A stretch of 64,000 nucleotides of DNA from Ignavibacteria bacterium (GTDB lineage Bacteria; Bacteroidota; Ignavibacteria; Tepidaquicellales; Tepidaquicellaceae), in the NCBI GenBank assembly GCA_016710985.1, contig JADJTX010000023.1:20993-84992 (forward strand), read 5' to 3'. Made by a program: the position numbers and the translations under genes. Every line of letters begins with the position of its first letter. The first letter of the stretch is position 1. Positions 19,556-29,730 of this stretch are shown piece by piece. The notes beneath the pieces were generated by a model. That model was not told where the DNA came from. It searched no databases and saw only the letters and a program-made list of their open reading frames with translations.

Positions 19556-19843
19556 TTATTTTTTTTCTTCCTGATCCCATAATTGGTCATGGCACTGATA
19601 GCATGACTGAGTGTAAATGAACCTTCCGTCTAATGTCTGCACACCTCCGGTGAGATCTTCACCATGACATTCATTACATCCTTCAGCCTCGTTTTCACCG
19701 GGTTTATGAAGGAATATTCCGTGTAAAATAGTATGGTCAGCCGGGACATCGGGTTTGGATTGATTTGATACTAAAGAGTCACATCCGTAATAGTAAAGAA
19801 GAGAAGAAATTATAATTGTAAACAGTATATAATACCGGATCAT
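19556..19843 (-). CDS. Small diheme c-type cytochrome lipoprotein
   Basis: A 95-residue protein with lipobox LYYYGC after a hydrophobic N-terminus and two CxxCH heme-binding motifs, CNECH and CYQCH. Extra histidines in DHTILHGIFLHKPG could be distal ligands. It resembles the small CxxCH lipoproteins that begin with an xHKPG segment before a CxxCHGxDLxGG motif (here CNECHGEDLTGG). It is the first gene of the minus-strand unit leading to apbE, which suggests an electron-transfer role at the envelope. Confidence 0.85.
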   Translation of the reverse strand: MIRYYILFTIIISSLLYYYGCDSLVSNQSKPDVPADHTILHGIFLHKPGENEAEGCNECHGEDLTGGVQTLDGRFIYTQSCYQCHDQLWDQEEKK

Positions 19844-19923
19844 AAATAATAATTTGAGTGGATAAACTTATGAAGAAAATTTTTCATTCACAATAAACAA
19901 ATTCTATCCAATAGAAGCCTCTC

Positions 19924-20122
19924 TGTACACGATAAAATTTTTTAGAACACGGATAACACCGATTTAGCTGATTTTCACGGATAGTTAAACAAAGTAAAAG
20001 GATCTATAAATTTGTTTTTAAATTTAAAAAAAATTTACTTAGTTATTTAAGTTTTATTGTTTGTTTCAAAAAATCCGTTATTCTTCGGTCTGCTCCGTGT
20101 GATCAGTGTTCCTTTTTTCATA
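19924..20122. repeat. Dispersed inverted-repeat element, family B copy 1
   Basis: The left arm (19944 on: GAACACGGATAACACCGATT) is the imperfect reverse complement of the right arm (20070-20114: TTCGGTCTGCTCCGTGTGAT, GTTCC), with an AT-rich core. Outer flanks share GTACACGA with copy 2 at 35152. It fills the 346-base gap between the diheme lipoprotein and lexA, which are divergent, so it lies in or near both promoters. Confidence 0.72.
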
Positions 20123-20177
20123 GACATAGAAAAGATTTGGCAACTAAAATTTCTATTGACACTATTATATTATTATG

Positions 20178-20193
20178 CCATATTGATATATGG
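20178..20193. promoter_or_regulatory. Palindrome CCATAT-N4-ATATGG over the lexA start, candidate operator
   Basis: CCATAT (20178-20183) and ATATGG (20188-20193) form a perfect 6-bp dyad spaced by TGAT and overlap the lexA start codon at 20190. A TTGACA lies at 20156-20161. LexA usually represses itself, so this is a possible autoregulatory site, but no second copy was found in the window to confirm it. Confidence 0.3.
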
Positions 20194-20816
20194 ATAAACT
20201 CACAATCAAACAGCAGAGGATCCTTAACTTCATCGAGAAGCACAGGATCGAACACACTTACCCTCCCACTTTAAAAGAAATAGGAGAGAAATTTAAAATC
20301 ACCATCGGAACAGTTCAGGATCATATCTATGCACTTCAGAAGAAAGGTTATCTTGAACGGAAGAAAGACATTGCCCGCGGATTTAAAGTAATCAAATCCG
20401 ATGAAGAGAAGAGTTTTGAGAAAATGAAGTCTGATGTAAATTTAATTCCTTTGTATGGCAATGTAGCAGCAGGTGAACCTATATTTGCCAGCGATAACAT
20501 ACAGGGTTATGTCACAATGGAAAAAAATCCAAAAGGTCATCAGATACATTTCGCTCTGAAAGTAAAAGGGGAGAGTATGATTGATTCCGGTATTTATGAC
20601 GGAGATATCGTTATCGTCAGAAAACAGGACACAGCTGAAGACGGGGAGATAGTGATAGCGCTTCTCGATGATGAAGCAACAGTCAAAACTTTACGCAATA
20701 AAAGAATCAAAGCATATCTCGAAGCATCGAATTCAAAGTATAAGGCAATAGTTAACAGACCGTTTCAGATAATAGGGAAGGTGATTGAGCTGAGAAGACA
20801 GTACAGTGTTGTATAA
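20190..20816 (+). CDS. lexA: LexA repressor
   Basis: SOS-response repressor and self-cleaving S24 protease. The 208-residue protein has a winged-helix N-terminus (YPPTLKEIGEKFKITIGTVQ, then DHIYALQKKGYLER), the Ala-Gly cleavage site in NVAAGEPIFASDN, the catalytic Ser in KGESMIDSGIYDGD and the catalytic Lys in ALLDDEATVKTL. The start codon is ATG at 20190 with no obvious Shine-Dalgarno. comB follows 20 bases later in the same direction and may be co-transcribed. Confidence 0.96.
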   Translation: MDKLTIKQQRILNFIEKHRIEHTYPPTLKEIGEKFKITIGTVQDHIYALQKKGYLERKKDIARGFKVIKSDEEKSFEKMKSDVNLIPLYGNVAAGEPIFASDNIQGYVTMEKNPKGHQIHFALKVKGESMIDSGIYDGDIVIVRKQDTAEDGEIVIALLDDEATVKTLRNKRIKAYLEASNSKYKAIVNRPFQIIGKVIELRRQYSVV

Positions 20817-20836
20817 TTTTACTTATACCGGGAGCA

Positions 20837-21565
20837 ATGACTTATAATCAATCAGAGTTTGATATCAGATTTGAATGGGGAGTCAGGGGAGTTGAAGAGT
20901 TGGCTCCGATTTCGGATGTTGTAATAATTGTAGATATATTTTCATTTTCCACTTCTGTAGACATTGCATTAAACAACGGGGCAATTGTTTTTCCTTTCGA
21001 TCCAGATAATAGTACAGCATCCGAATATTCAAAATCCGTTGATGGAATACTTGCTGAAAAAATCCGTAATAACTCAGGAAAGTTTTCTCTGTCCCCGTCA
21101 TCATTGACAAACATTCCTGAAAATACCAGGTTAGTTCTCCCGTCACTTAATGGTTCTGCATTGTCGCTATTAACAGGAAATACTCTTACAAGTTGCGGTT
21201 GTTTGAGAAATGCAAAATCAGTAGCGGAATATGCAATGACAATTGGAAACAAAATTTCCATTATTGCAAGTGGAGAAAAATGGGAAGACAACACCTTAAG
21301 ACCAGCGTTTGAAGATTTACTCGGTGCCGGGTCTATTATTAGTTATTTAAAAGGGGAATTATCTCCCGAAAGTAAAACAGGTCTGAGCATCTTTTTAGCA
21401 TCAAAGAATAATTTAAAAGAAGAATTACAAAAGTGTATTTCCGGAAAGGAACTTATTGCAGCGAATTTTGAAAATGATGTTGAGCTGGCTTCTGATTTCA
21501 ATGTGAGCAGCTGCGTGCCTGGAATGGTGAATGGTGCTTATGTTGATTTAACAAAGAAAATCTAA
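20837..21565 (+). CDS. comB: 2-phosphosulfolactate phosphatase (ComB family)
   Basis: The 242-residue product matches the ComB family: FDIRFEWGVRGVEELAPISD, VIIVDIFSFSTSVDIAL, LPSLNGSALSLLTG and GEKWEDNTLRPAFEDLLGAG. The founding enzyme removes phosphate from 2-phosphosulfolactate in coenzyme M synthesis of methanogens; in bacteria without CoM the real substrate is uncertain. It follows lexA by 20 bases and converges on purB with a 3-base gap. Confidence 0.85.
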   Translation: MTYNQSEFDIRFEWGVRGVEELAPISDVVIIVDIFSFSTSVDIALNNGAIVFPFDPDNSTASEYSKSVDGILAEKIRNNSGKFSLSPSSLTNIPENTRLVLPSLNGSALSLLTGNTLTSCGCLRNAKSVAEYAMTIGNKISIIASGEKWEDNTLRPAFEDLLGAGSIISYLKGELSPESKTGLSIFLASKNNLKEELQKCISGKELIAANFENDVELASDFNVSSCVPGMVNGAYVDLTKKI

Positions 21566-21568
21566 TAC

Positions 21569-22864
21569 TTACTTTATCCCAACTCTCCCAAATATAAAAT
21601 CAACATTCTTCTTTGATTTATCATAATTGAATATCTCACCTAATTCCTTTTCACTCAGATATTTCATAGCTTCTTTATCCTCCTTAAGAAGTTTCAAAAA
21701 ACTTATCTTCTCTTTCCAGCACTTCATCGCAACAGTCTGAACGATCTTATACGCCTGTTCTCGTTTCATTTTCTTTTCAATGAGCTTGAGCAGAACGGTC
21801 TGTGAAAAGACCAACCCGTTTGTCAGCTCTAAATTCTTTTTAATATTACTTTCATTTATTACGAGAGTATCAACCAGTTTATTAAACTGATTCAGCATGT
21901 AGTCCATTAAGATAGTCGAATCGGGGATTATGATTCTTTCGACTGAAGAGTGGCTAATGTCTCTTTCATGCCAAAGAGGAATATTTTCAAAAGCAGCCAG
22001 TGCATTTCCTCTCAGAACTCTTGCCATCCCGGATAGCCGTTCGCTCAGTATCGGATTCTTCTTATGCGGCATTGCTGATGAACCTTTTTGACCGGAGGAA
22101 AAATATTCTTCGAGTTCGAGTGACTCCGTTTTTTGTAAATGTCGGATTTCAGTTGTAAATTTTTCTATTGAAGAAGCAATTATCGCGAGTGCTGACATAT
22201 ACTCAGCGTGTCTGTCTCGCTGCAAAATTTGTGTAGAGATGTTAGTTGTCTTTAGCCCAAGTTTTTTGCAGACAAATTTTTCTACTTCGGGGGAAATGTG
22301 TTCGTATGTTCCGACTGCTCCGGAAATCTGTCCTACTGAAATTACATCTACAGCTCTTTTCCATCTCTCTATATTTCGGTTCATCTCATCATGCCATAGC
22401 GCGAATTTCAGACCGAGAGTGATTGGTTCAGCATGAACACCATGAGTCCTGCCGATCATTGTGAGATATTTATATTGCTTAGCTTTTTTAAAAAGAGTTT
22501 TATTAACTGATGTTAAATCGTTCAGGATAATTTCACCCGCTTGTTTCATCTGAACCGATAAAGCTGTATCAATCACATCCGAGCTTGTCATCCCGAGATG
22601 AACAAATCTTGAGTCTATTCCTATATACTCTCCGACATTTGTAAGAAATGCTATAACATCATGCTTAACTTCCTCTTCGATCTTCAGTATTTTTTCAACA
22701 TTAAACTTTGCTTTCTTTTTAATGTTCTGAAAAGATTTTAACGGAACCAACCCTAATTTTACGTGAGCTTCTGTTGCAAGAATTTCTATCTCAAGCCATA
22801 CTTTAAATTTATTTTCATCCGACCAAATAGAAGACATTTCTTTTCTTGAGTATCGAGGAATCAT
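21569..22864 (-). CDS. purB: Adenylosuccinate lyase
   Basis: Purine biosynthesis enzyme that cleaves SAICAR and adenylosuccinate, releasing fumarate. At 431 residues it fits the short bacterial PurB form. It begins MIPRYSRKEMSSIWSDENKF and shows THGVHAEPITLGLKFALWHD, the catalytic signature loop GSSAMPHKKNPILSERLSGM, and HERDISHSSVERIIIPDST. Translation is intact. It is the only gene on the minus strand between comB and the phosphatase and may be monocistronic; 234 AT-rich bases separate it from the next gene. Confidence 0.96.
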   Translation of the reverse strand: MIPRYSRKEMSSIWSDENKFKVWLEIEILATEAHVKLGLVPLKSFQNIKKKAKFNVEKILKIEEEVKHDVIAFLTNVGEYIGIDSRFVHLGMTSSDVIDTALSVQMKQAGEIILNDLTSVNKTLFKKAKQYKYLTMIGRTHGVHAEPITLGLKFALWHDEMNRNIERWKRAVDVISVGQISGAVGTYEHISPEVEKFVCKKLGLKTTNISTQILQRDRHAEYMSALAIIASSIEKFTTEIRHLQKTESLELEEYFSSGQKGSSAMPHKKNPILSERLSGMARVLRGNALAAFENIPLWHERDISHSSVERIIIPDSTILMDYMLNQFNKLVDTLVINESNIKKNLELTNGLVFSQTVLLKLIEKKMKREQAYKIVQTVAMKCWKEKISFLKLLKEDKEAMKYLSEKELGEIFNYDKSKKNVDFIFGRVGIK

Positions 22865-23098
22865 TTTGATTTTAAATTTTAGATTTTAGAATTAGAACTG
22901 TGTGAATCTGAGGTTAATATACTAGTATAAGTTTGCCGTTTTAAAATTTAAAGACTTCTATCACCACCAATTTACACTAAATTAGCCCGAATTAATAAAA
23001 GATGTATTCGGGTAAATATGTGCAAATTCGTGGCAAAAGTAAAATTCAAATATTGAAGAGGTCAACTTAAGTTATAAATTTAACTTAAACAATCAGGT

Positions 23099-25452
23099 TT
23101 AAGCTGATGGATCAGGGATCTGCTGTTTGGATTTTATTTTTGTAATAACAAGCGTAATATCGTCATTTTGTTCGGCGCTTCCCCTGAATGTGTCGACTGA
23201 ATTAATGATTTCTTTCTGTATTAAAGAACACGATTGCTGTCTGTTAATGTCAATGATATCCATGATTTTATCAGTGCCAAATTCTTCACGGTTTTTATTC
23301 ATCGCTTCGGTCAGACCATCTGAATAGAATACAAAAACATTATCGTTGGAAATATCAATTTCAGTCTCCTCAAGATTATCATCAAAATATTTAGCGCTTT
23401 CGAGACCGAGTCCCATGCCTTTATTCTTCAGCAGATGCAGCTTTCCGTTAACTGAATAAATAACAGGATTATGTCCTGCACGGCAGATCTTCACAGTCAT
23501 CTTTTCCAGATCAAACAAAGCAACTATAGTAGTTATAAATGATTTTTTATCTATCTTGTTATGGATCTGTTTATTTACTTCGATGAGAATATCTTTCGGA
23601 GAGTGAAAAATGCTTGCTGCAAACTGTATCATTGCCTGAACTTTGGACATGTAAAGCGCTGCAGGAATTCCTTTACCTGAAACATCAGCGACTATTACAA
23701 GCATTTTATTCTCACTGAGCTTTATGACATCATAAAAATCACATCCGATGATCTTTGCCGGATTATAAAAACCGGATACTTCAATTCCATCGATGCTGTT
23801 GATCGACTGAGGCAGAAGCCCCATCTGAATCCTTCTTGCAATATGAAGTTCTTCTTCTATCATTTGTTTTGAAAGCTTTTCTTTCTGAAGACGTGAATTC
23901 TCAAATGCAATGGCTGCCTGTGATGCAAGCGTCTTCAGCAGATCAATATCCTCTTCCGAATAAGATTTTCCGGATGGCTTATTTCCGAAATTCATAGTTC
24001 CTATTAAATTGTCTTTTATGAAGATCGGAATGATCAGTGCAAAGTTTTCTTTTTTAATTATTTCCTTGTACTCCTCCGGAATTTTCAGCTCCTGCAGGTA
24101 TAGTGCATTTAATATTTTAGGTTCTTTGCTATTTACAAATAAGGAGCTGAATGCTTCGTCAAAATCTGTATGCTTGTGAATTAACTTGTCATGCCTGAAA
24201 GGCGATGATCCGTTTACTTCGTCGAGCTGATATTCATTCTGCAGGATCTTGTCATACTCATCATCTTTAAACCAGACATTAAGATGAGCAATGCCCATTG
24301 TGTCTTTTACAGAAGTTCCGATCTTTTCAATGATCTGTCTTATATTGTCCAGGTATGGAAGGTCTTCTGAAAATTCCAAAAGTGATTTTCTGTAATTATA
24401 TCTTTCCACGATGAATTCAGTATCTAAGATCCTGTATTTAAAAATAGAAAATCCAATTGAAATAGGTATGAATAAAACCAGAGCCACAGGCAGAAATATC
24501 AATGGCTCAACCAAAAAATTCGGCGTCTTCATAAATAGACTGATAAACAGGGAATATAATAATCCAATGCCGCCTAATATGAATCCAAACATAATTGCTT
24601 TCAGGGGTTTTCTGAGATTCTTGTCCTGAAGTCTGAAATAAGAACGAATAAAGAAATGAATCCCAAGACTTATGCTTATGATCGCGCCTATAAAACCAAT
24701 CCGGCTTAATACCGTTCTGAAATCACTGTCGTAAGTGATCATTCTCAGAAAAACCACAGACATTAAAACCGAATAAAAAATAATAAGTAATACTTTCCGG
24801 TATTTAAAATCGATCTTTATGGGATAAGTAATACTGAAATGAACGAAGAAACAATAAAATAAAGAGCCAAATACTATATTGAAATAAGTAAGAACCTCAT
24901 AATATGTTGTTACTCTGCCGATTTGTGTAAACAATAAAGATGCCGAGCAACCGAGCATGTAGAAGAGCTGAGAAGTGAATTCCTTGGGCTTTGAGTATCC
25001 GACTAAAAAGCCAATTATAAGAAATCCAAAACCCAAAAGAGAAAAGATCAGAACTAAAAGGTTAAAGAATTTAATTACTCTTAAATTTAAATTCAGAATC
25101 TGATTATCCCTGATAATAGTGTACTCTACAGTTTCGTCATTCTCAAAATCATTTAAAATATCCTGGGCTTCATTAATTGTTTTAAATTTTGTTCCGTTAA
25201 TAGCAATAAGGACATCACTGTTCTTAATACCGGCTTTGTCGGCGACACCGCCGGGCAAGACTTCAACAATGAACAATCCTTCATTTAATTTTTTCCCATC
25301 AAGCTCGGAGATCCACAAACAGTCATCCGAGGTCATACGGTCGGTAAACATGGTTCTGACAAAAACTATGGATGAAAAATCAGGCAGTATAAGGCAAAGA
25401 TTGTAAATACAATTCTTAAAGTGCCGTCGGAATATTTGCCGAGAAATTTCAA
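23099..25452 (-). CDS. Membrane PDZ-GAF-SpoIIE (PP2C) phosphatase
   Basis: Domain order: N-terminal membrane helix, PDZ domain (FIVEVLPGGVADKAGI, SDVLIAING), about seven to eight membrane helices, a GAF domain (ALIIPIFIKDNLIGTMNFG), and a C-terminal PP2C/SpoIIE phosphatase (EEELHIARRIQMGLLPQSI, IIGCDFYDVIKL, IVADVSGKGIPAALYMS, VFYSDGLTEAMN, EQNDDITLVI). It likely dephosphorylates an anti-sigma-factor antagonist in a partner-switching pathway. The first helix is recovered by starting at TTG 25452 (MKFLGKYSDGTLRIVFTIFA) with a one-base shift near 25365; otherwise the frame begins at 25351 inside the pre-PDZ region. Confidence 0.85.
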
Positions 25453-25514
25453 TTATTTAATTAGAGTTGATTACTTTACGGTATTTTTTGATCTATGTTA
25501 CTAAATTAAGATTC

Positions 25515-28268
25515 TTAAATATCATATCCTATTGAAAAATAAAAATTGTACGGACCGAAAATGAAAGAATCTTCAGTAAGTCCTTTCTTTATGATAAAGC
25601 TTTTTCCTAAAGCGAAGTTAGCCTGTCCTATTGGTGTATCGAATGCAAGTGCAAACCCGAGTCCGTGCCGGAGATCTTTAAACCTTACATCCTCCGTAAT
25701 CTGCCATACATTTCCCAGATCATACCTTAAGCTTAAATAAGTATCAAAAAAAATTTTATAAGGAAGCAGATATCTGTATTCTAAAGAAGTTAATAAAATT
25801 TGTCTGCCTCTTAATTCGTCATCCACCATTCCGTAAAACGATTTTTCTCCGCCGAGCGAAAACTGCTCGGTCAATGGTGTGGTGTTATCACCAAAACCAA
25901 ATACAAATCTTGGCCGGAAAGTCTGCGATTTAAATAAAGGAAAATACTGATCATAGCTCATGTTTATCTTTGTGTAGCTTAAGACTCCGGGTAAAGTGTT
26001 TGTTGCAGTTTCATAATAGAAATTAATCAGTACACCTTTAGTAGGGAAAGGAAGCTTATCTTCTGTATCAAAAGTCCCGCCGAATTTTAGTTTGATTACT
26101 CTTAAATCTTCTGATAAATTTCTGCTGTCATAAATGTTGTCAATCTGCTGGTTCTCAAAGAAGATCTGACCGTACAAAGTCCCGAATCTCTCCAGCTGTG
26201 TTCCGAACAAAAAGCTCATTCCGTATTTTATATCACTGTATTCTCCAACCTGCAATACATCAAATTCGTTTTTAGTAGAATCAATAGTCTGAAGGTATCT
26301 GTATATGTCACGAAATTTATAATATATATTATAATTGTAAGTCAGAGGAAGACTGAAAAACTGATTAGATTGAATATCAAACTGATAAAGACCGATCCTT
26401 GCTCCTCCTGCCGCTAAAAGTCCCGCTTCTATTCCGGTACCGAAAATATTCTCATCTCTTAAATCAAGAAGCAGCTGAAGCTTCCTTTCATTATCAGCTT
26501 TTATAGAAAACCTTAAAGCAATTGTGTTCTTTTCAACCAGTTTAATTTTCAGATCAGGTTCGTAATAATTTTTGCTGTAAACATAATCAAAGCTGACCTG
26601 CTGAAATAAATTAGTGCTCATTACATTTTTTATGCTTTCATCCGGATTCCTTTTTATAACAGGTGATACATTATCTATAAGAACTTCTCTTAATATTACA
26701 TTATCATTTGTAACTCTGTTACCTGAGAGTTCAATATTTTTAACAGTACCTTTGCTGAATGATATTTCAAGTGTATTAGTCGAATAATCAAAATAAAATT
26801 TTTCAATGTCGATCAGAGAGTAAGAATTATTTCTCAGGACCCCAAGGAGTTCATCGTAAAACTCATAGCATTTGTTTAAATTAATTATCTTATATAAGTT
26901 ATTCTTTTTGAAATTTGCAATAACGCTGTCAACCTGCCGGATTGAATTTACAACTGTCAATTTTTCCATCATCGGATTGGCTGTCAGATAATAAACTATG
27001 TCGGCGGATAAATCTGATCTTGAAACTACAGCAAAGACTTTTTTATAAATTCCTGTCCGGTAGATCATTTTAAGATTTCTTTCAATTGATGTATATTTTT
27101 CAAATTGTCTGTCCGACAGATAAACAAGTGTATCAAACAGGTTACTGTCATCAATACCGGACTGAACCCTGACAACGGGATTTGTAATGAAATTATTGAA
27201 ATATTTAGATTCGGAAAGCTCGATTGAATCTATTTTTGAAACAATGGTTTTAATTATTTTGCTTGTCTTCTCTTTTCCTTTAGAGATAAGGAAATTAATT
27301 CTTGAGTAGTCCAGTGCAGAGTAATTTTTTAAATCCGGAGTAATAATAACATTAGCATCTTTTAACTGAAGATCGTTTAACTGCGACATTGTAATTGAAA
27401 GTATCTGATCGGCTGTATTTATAGGGTCATCCAGCTCCTTATTTGATCTTAAATTGCTTGTGGAGTTTACAACAATGGTCAAATCAGCTCCAAGGTTCTT
27501 TGCTACATCATTTGGTATGTTAGCTGAAAGACCTCCGTCAACAAGATTTTTACTGTCAATGCTAATTGGTGTGTAAAGTAACGGAAATGTCAGTGAAGCT
27601 TTTATGGATTCACTCAGATTGCCTTTTTGTAAAATTACCTTTTTGCCGTTATCAAGATCTGTTGCAACTGCAGCAAACGGAATTTTAAGATTTGAGAAAT
27701 CATTTTTCGAGTGATATCGTGAATTTAAAACATATGAATTTATTTTCTCGCTGAGATAAAGACCATTCGAAAATGCAGAGGGCAGAAGTATTGGTTTAAT
27801 TCCGTCTAATGGTATTGTAAGCAGGCTTCTGTCCTGAACTTTTTTCTGTTCAAGAAACAGGGAAGTACGCTGGTATTTATTTGTGAGACTTAATGCCCTG
27901 TTCCAGTCAAACTTCTCAAGAATGTTTTCAATCTCATTCATCTTGTAACCTGAAGTATATAATCCTCCGATCAGAGCTCCTATGCTTGTGCCGACTACCA
28001 TATCAATCCTTACATTATTCCGTTCGAGTTCGTTTATAACTCCTATTTGCGCTATACCTCTTGCTCCGCCTCCGCTTAAAACTAAAGCCACTTTTTTCCT
28101 GGAATAATATTTCGGAAAAACATTAAAATTAGTTGTATCTAAATTTATTCTGTCATACAGATCTAATTTACAGTATCCTGAATGATATTTGATGTTGAAT
28201 CCTGTGAAAAGAAAGCGCTCTGCTGAAAACAAGAGGAATATAAGAATTACGTAAAAGGTATTTTTCAT
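25515..28268 (-). CDS. Patatin-like phospholipase with BamA-type barrel (type Vd-like)
   Basis: A 917-residue protein. The N-terminal patatin domain has the oxyanion loop VLSGGGARGIAQIGV, nucleophile elbow VVGTSIGALIGGLY and the Asp of the dyad in LVDGGLSANIPNDVA. A middle POTRA-like part is followed by a C-terminal 16-strand-type barrel of the bacterial surface antigen family (FGTLYGQIFFENQQ, PFPTKGVLINFYYETAT, LGGEKSFYGMVDDELRGRQ, LRYDLGNVW, GLGFALAFDTPIGQANFALG). This layout matches PlpD-like autotransporters, which expose or release a lipase. Signal peptide at the N-terminus. It is intact. Confidence 0.92.
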   Translation of the reverse strand: MKNTFYVILIFLLFSAERFLFTGFNIKYHSGYCKLDLYDRINLDTTNFNVFPKYYSRKKVALVLSGGGARGIAQIGVINELERNNVRIDMVVGTSIGALIGGLYTSGYKMNEIENILEKFDWNRALSLTNKYQRTSLFLEQKKVQDRSLLTIPLDGIKPILLPSAFSNGLYLSEKINSYVLNSRYHSKNDFSNLKIPFAAVATDLDNGKKVILQKGNLSESIKASLTFPLLYTPISIDSKNLVDGGLSANIPNDVAKNLGADLTIVVNSTSNLRSNKELDDPINTADQILSITMSQLNDLQLKDANVIITPDLKNYSALDYSRINFLISKGKEKTSKIIKTIVSKIDSIELSESKYFNNFITNPVVRVQSGIDDSNLFDTLVYLSDRQFEKYTSIERNLKMIYRTGIYKKVFAVVSRSDLSADIVYYLTANPMMEKLTVVNSIRQVDSVIANFKKNNLYKIINLNKCYEFYDELLGVLRNNSYSLIDIEKFYFDYSTNTLEISFSKGTVKNIELSGNRVTNDNVILREVLIDNVSPVIKRNPDESIKNVMSTNLFQQVSFDYVYSKNYYEPDLKIKLVEKNTIALRFSIKADNERKLQLLLDLRDENIFGTGIEAGLLAAGGARIGLYQFDIQSNQFFSLPLTYNYNIYYKFRDIYRYLQTIDSTKNEFDVLQVGEYSDIKYGMSFLFGTQLERFGTLYGQIFFENQQIDNIYDSRNLSEDLRVIKLKFGGTFDTEDKLPFPTKGVLINFYYETATNTLPGVLSYTKINMSYDQYFPLFKSQTFRPRFVFGFGDNTTPLTEQFSLGGEKSFYGMVDDELRGRQILLTSLEYRYLLPYKIFFDTYLSLRYDLGNVWQITEDVRFKDLRHGLGFALAFDTPIGQANFALGKSFIIKKGLTEDSFIFGPYNFYFSIGYDI

Positions 28269-28305
28269 AATTTGTCAGAATATCCCTTTGAAAGAATTAG
28301 CCGGC

Positions 28306-29730
28306 TTAATAATCATCTGCAGATTTCAGGTATTTTCTGTTTCTGTATCCGATAAAGTATATGATCAGCCCGACAATTAAACCGGGGTACATTGGTTCCA
28401 GAGAAAATAAGTATACAGCTTGTCCCTTGACCTTATTGATCTCACCAAGAATAAATGAGATCAATGAAATTGAAAATGATCCGATCATAGCAGCAAATAT
28501 GTACTTTGAATGGACATGAAGTTTCTCAAAATAACTGCTCACCACGCTAATCAGTAATGCAGGGATGATCATTGTTCCTACTACATACCATATATCTACA
28601 ACTGAAGGAACAAACAGAGCCATGAAAAAAGCAAATGCTGAACTTATTATCATTCCGCTTTTGCTGTATTTGTAATTTTCTGTTTCCTCATTTTTTAATC
28701 TGGAAACAATATCCCGTCCGAATGTGGTAGATGAAACAAAAATGTATGAATGAAGAGATGACATTATAGTAGCAAGAAGTCCTACAACGAACAAACCTTT
28801 TGCTATGGGAGGTAAAATAGTATCTGCCAGCATCGGTAAAGTATGGATAGGCTCTTTTATATTATCCAAAAAATACGCCTTTGAATATAATCCCGCAGTA
28901 GTTGTAAGTAAGTCGAATATGAACCAAAAGATCAAAGAGATCAAAATTCCTGTTTTTGGAATCTTTTTATTCTTAGCCGCATAGCACCTCTGATAAAATA
29001 CCGGATCTACCAAAGCCCAGGATCCTATAAAAAACCATGCGAAAAAATAACCCAGTTTGATTCCACCCGGAAAACTCAAATGTTCGTGCGGTAATCTCGC
29101 CTCTAAAAAGGCAATCCCTCCTAATTTATTAATACAAAAGGGTATGATTATTCCAAAGCCTATGAACATTAAAAAGAACTCAAAAATATTTACTCTGACA
29201 TCTGACTTAAATCCGCCTTTTACAAGATAAACAACTGATACCACCAGAGCAATTAACATTGAATAAATAAGCTTAAACCCAAAGATCCACTGTAGTAAGA
29301 CTCCCATCATAAATAAATAAGGAGCAGGAGTAGAAAGAAAGAATATTAATATCCCTCCGAAGACGCTGACCTTCTTTCCGTATACTTCAAATAGTTTGTC
29401 CGGTATAGTGAATAAATGCGATCGTCTGATTTTATCTGCAAGAAAAAAAGCAAAGACAGCTATAAAGAAGTAAAAAGGGAAAGCATATAAAAGCCAGCCG
29501 GAAATACCGTAATTAAAAGTAAACTCACCGATTCCCAGCACTCCTCCGTAGAAGGAAGAGACCAATGTTGCTACAAATGCAGGCAAAGTGAGAGTTCTGC
29601 CTGCAACTAAATAATCTTTAACAGTATTGTCAGACTTTTTTGTTTTAAATCCGATAATTAATACTGCTACGAAATACCCCGCAATTATTAAGTAGTCATT
29701 TAAAGTAAGAGTTATAGTTGGTAACTTCAT
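28306..29730 (-). CDS. Sodium:solute symporter family protein
   Basis: A 474-residue membrane protein with about 13 hydrophobic helices. The N-terminal half (YLIIAGYFVAVLIIGFKTKK, VKDYLVAGRTLTLPAFVATL, SSFYGGVLGIGEF) is characteristic of the SSS family. The substrate is not encoded in any motif I can read. Its ATG touches the stop of the thiamine pyrophosphokinase gene immediately upstream, so the two are co-transcribed, which suggests a thiamine or thiamine-precursor permease. That is inference from linkage only. Confidence 0.88.
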   Translation of the reverse strand: MKLPTITLTLNDYLIIAGYFVAVLIIGFKTKKSDNTVKDYLVAGRTLTLPAFVATLVSSFYGGVLGIGEFTFNYGISGWLLYAFPFYFFIAVFAFFLADKIRRSHLFTIPDKLFEVYGKKVSVFGGILIFFLSTPAPYLFMMGVLLQWIFGFKLIYSMLIALVVSVVYLVKGGFKSDVRVNIFEFFLMFIGFGIIIPFCINKLGGIAFLEARLPHEHLSFPGGIKLGYFFAWFFIGSWALVDPVFYQRCYAAKNKKIPKTGILISLIFWFIFDLLTTTAGLYSKAYFLDNIKEPIHTLPMLADTILPPIAKGLFVVGLLATIMSSLHSYIFVSSTTFGRDIVSRLKNEETENYKYSKSGMIISSAFAFFMALFVPSVVDIWYVVGTMIIPALLISVVSSYFEKLHVHSKYIFAAMIGSFSISLISFILGEINKVKGQAVYLFSLEPMYPGLIVGLIIYFIGYRNRKYLKSADDY

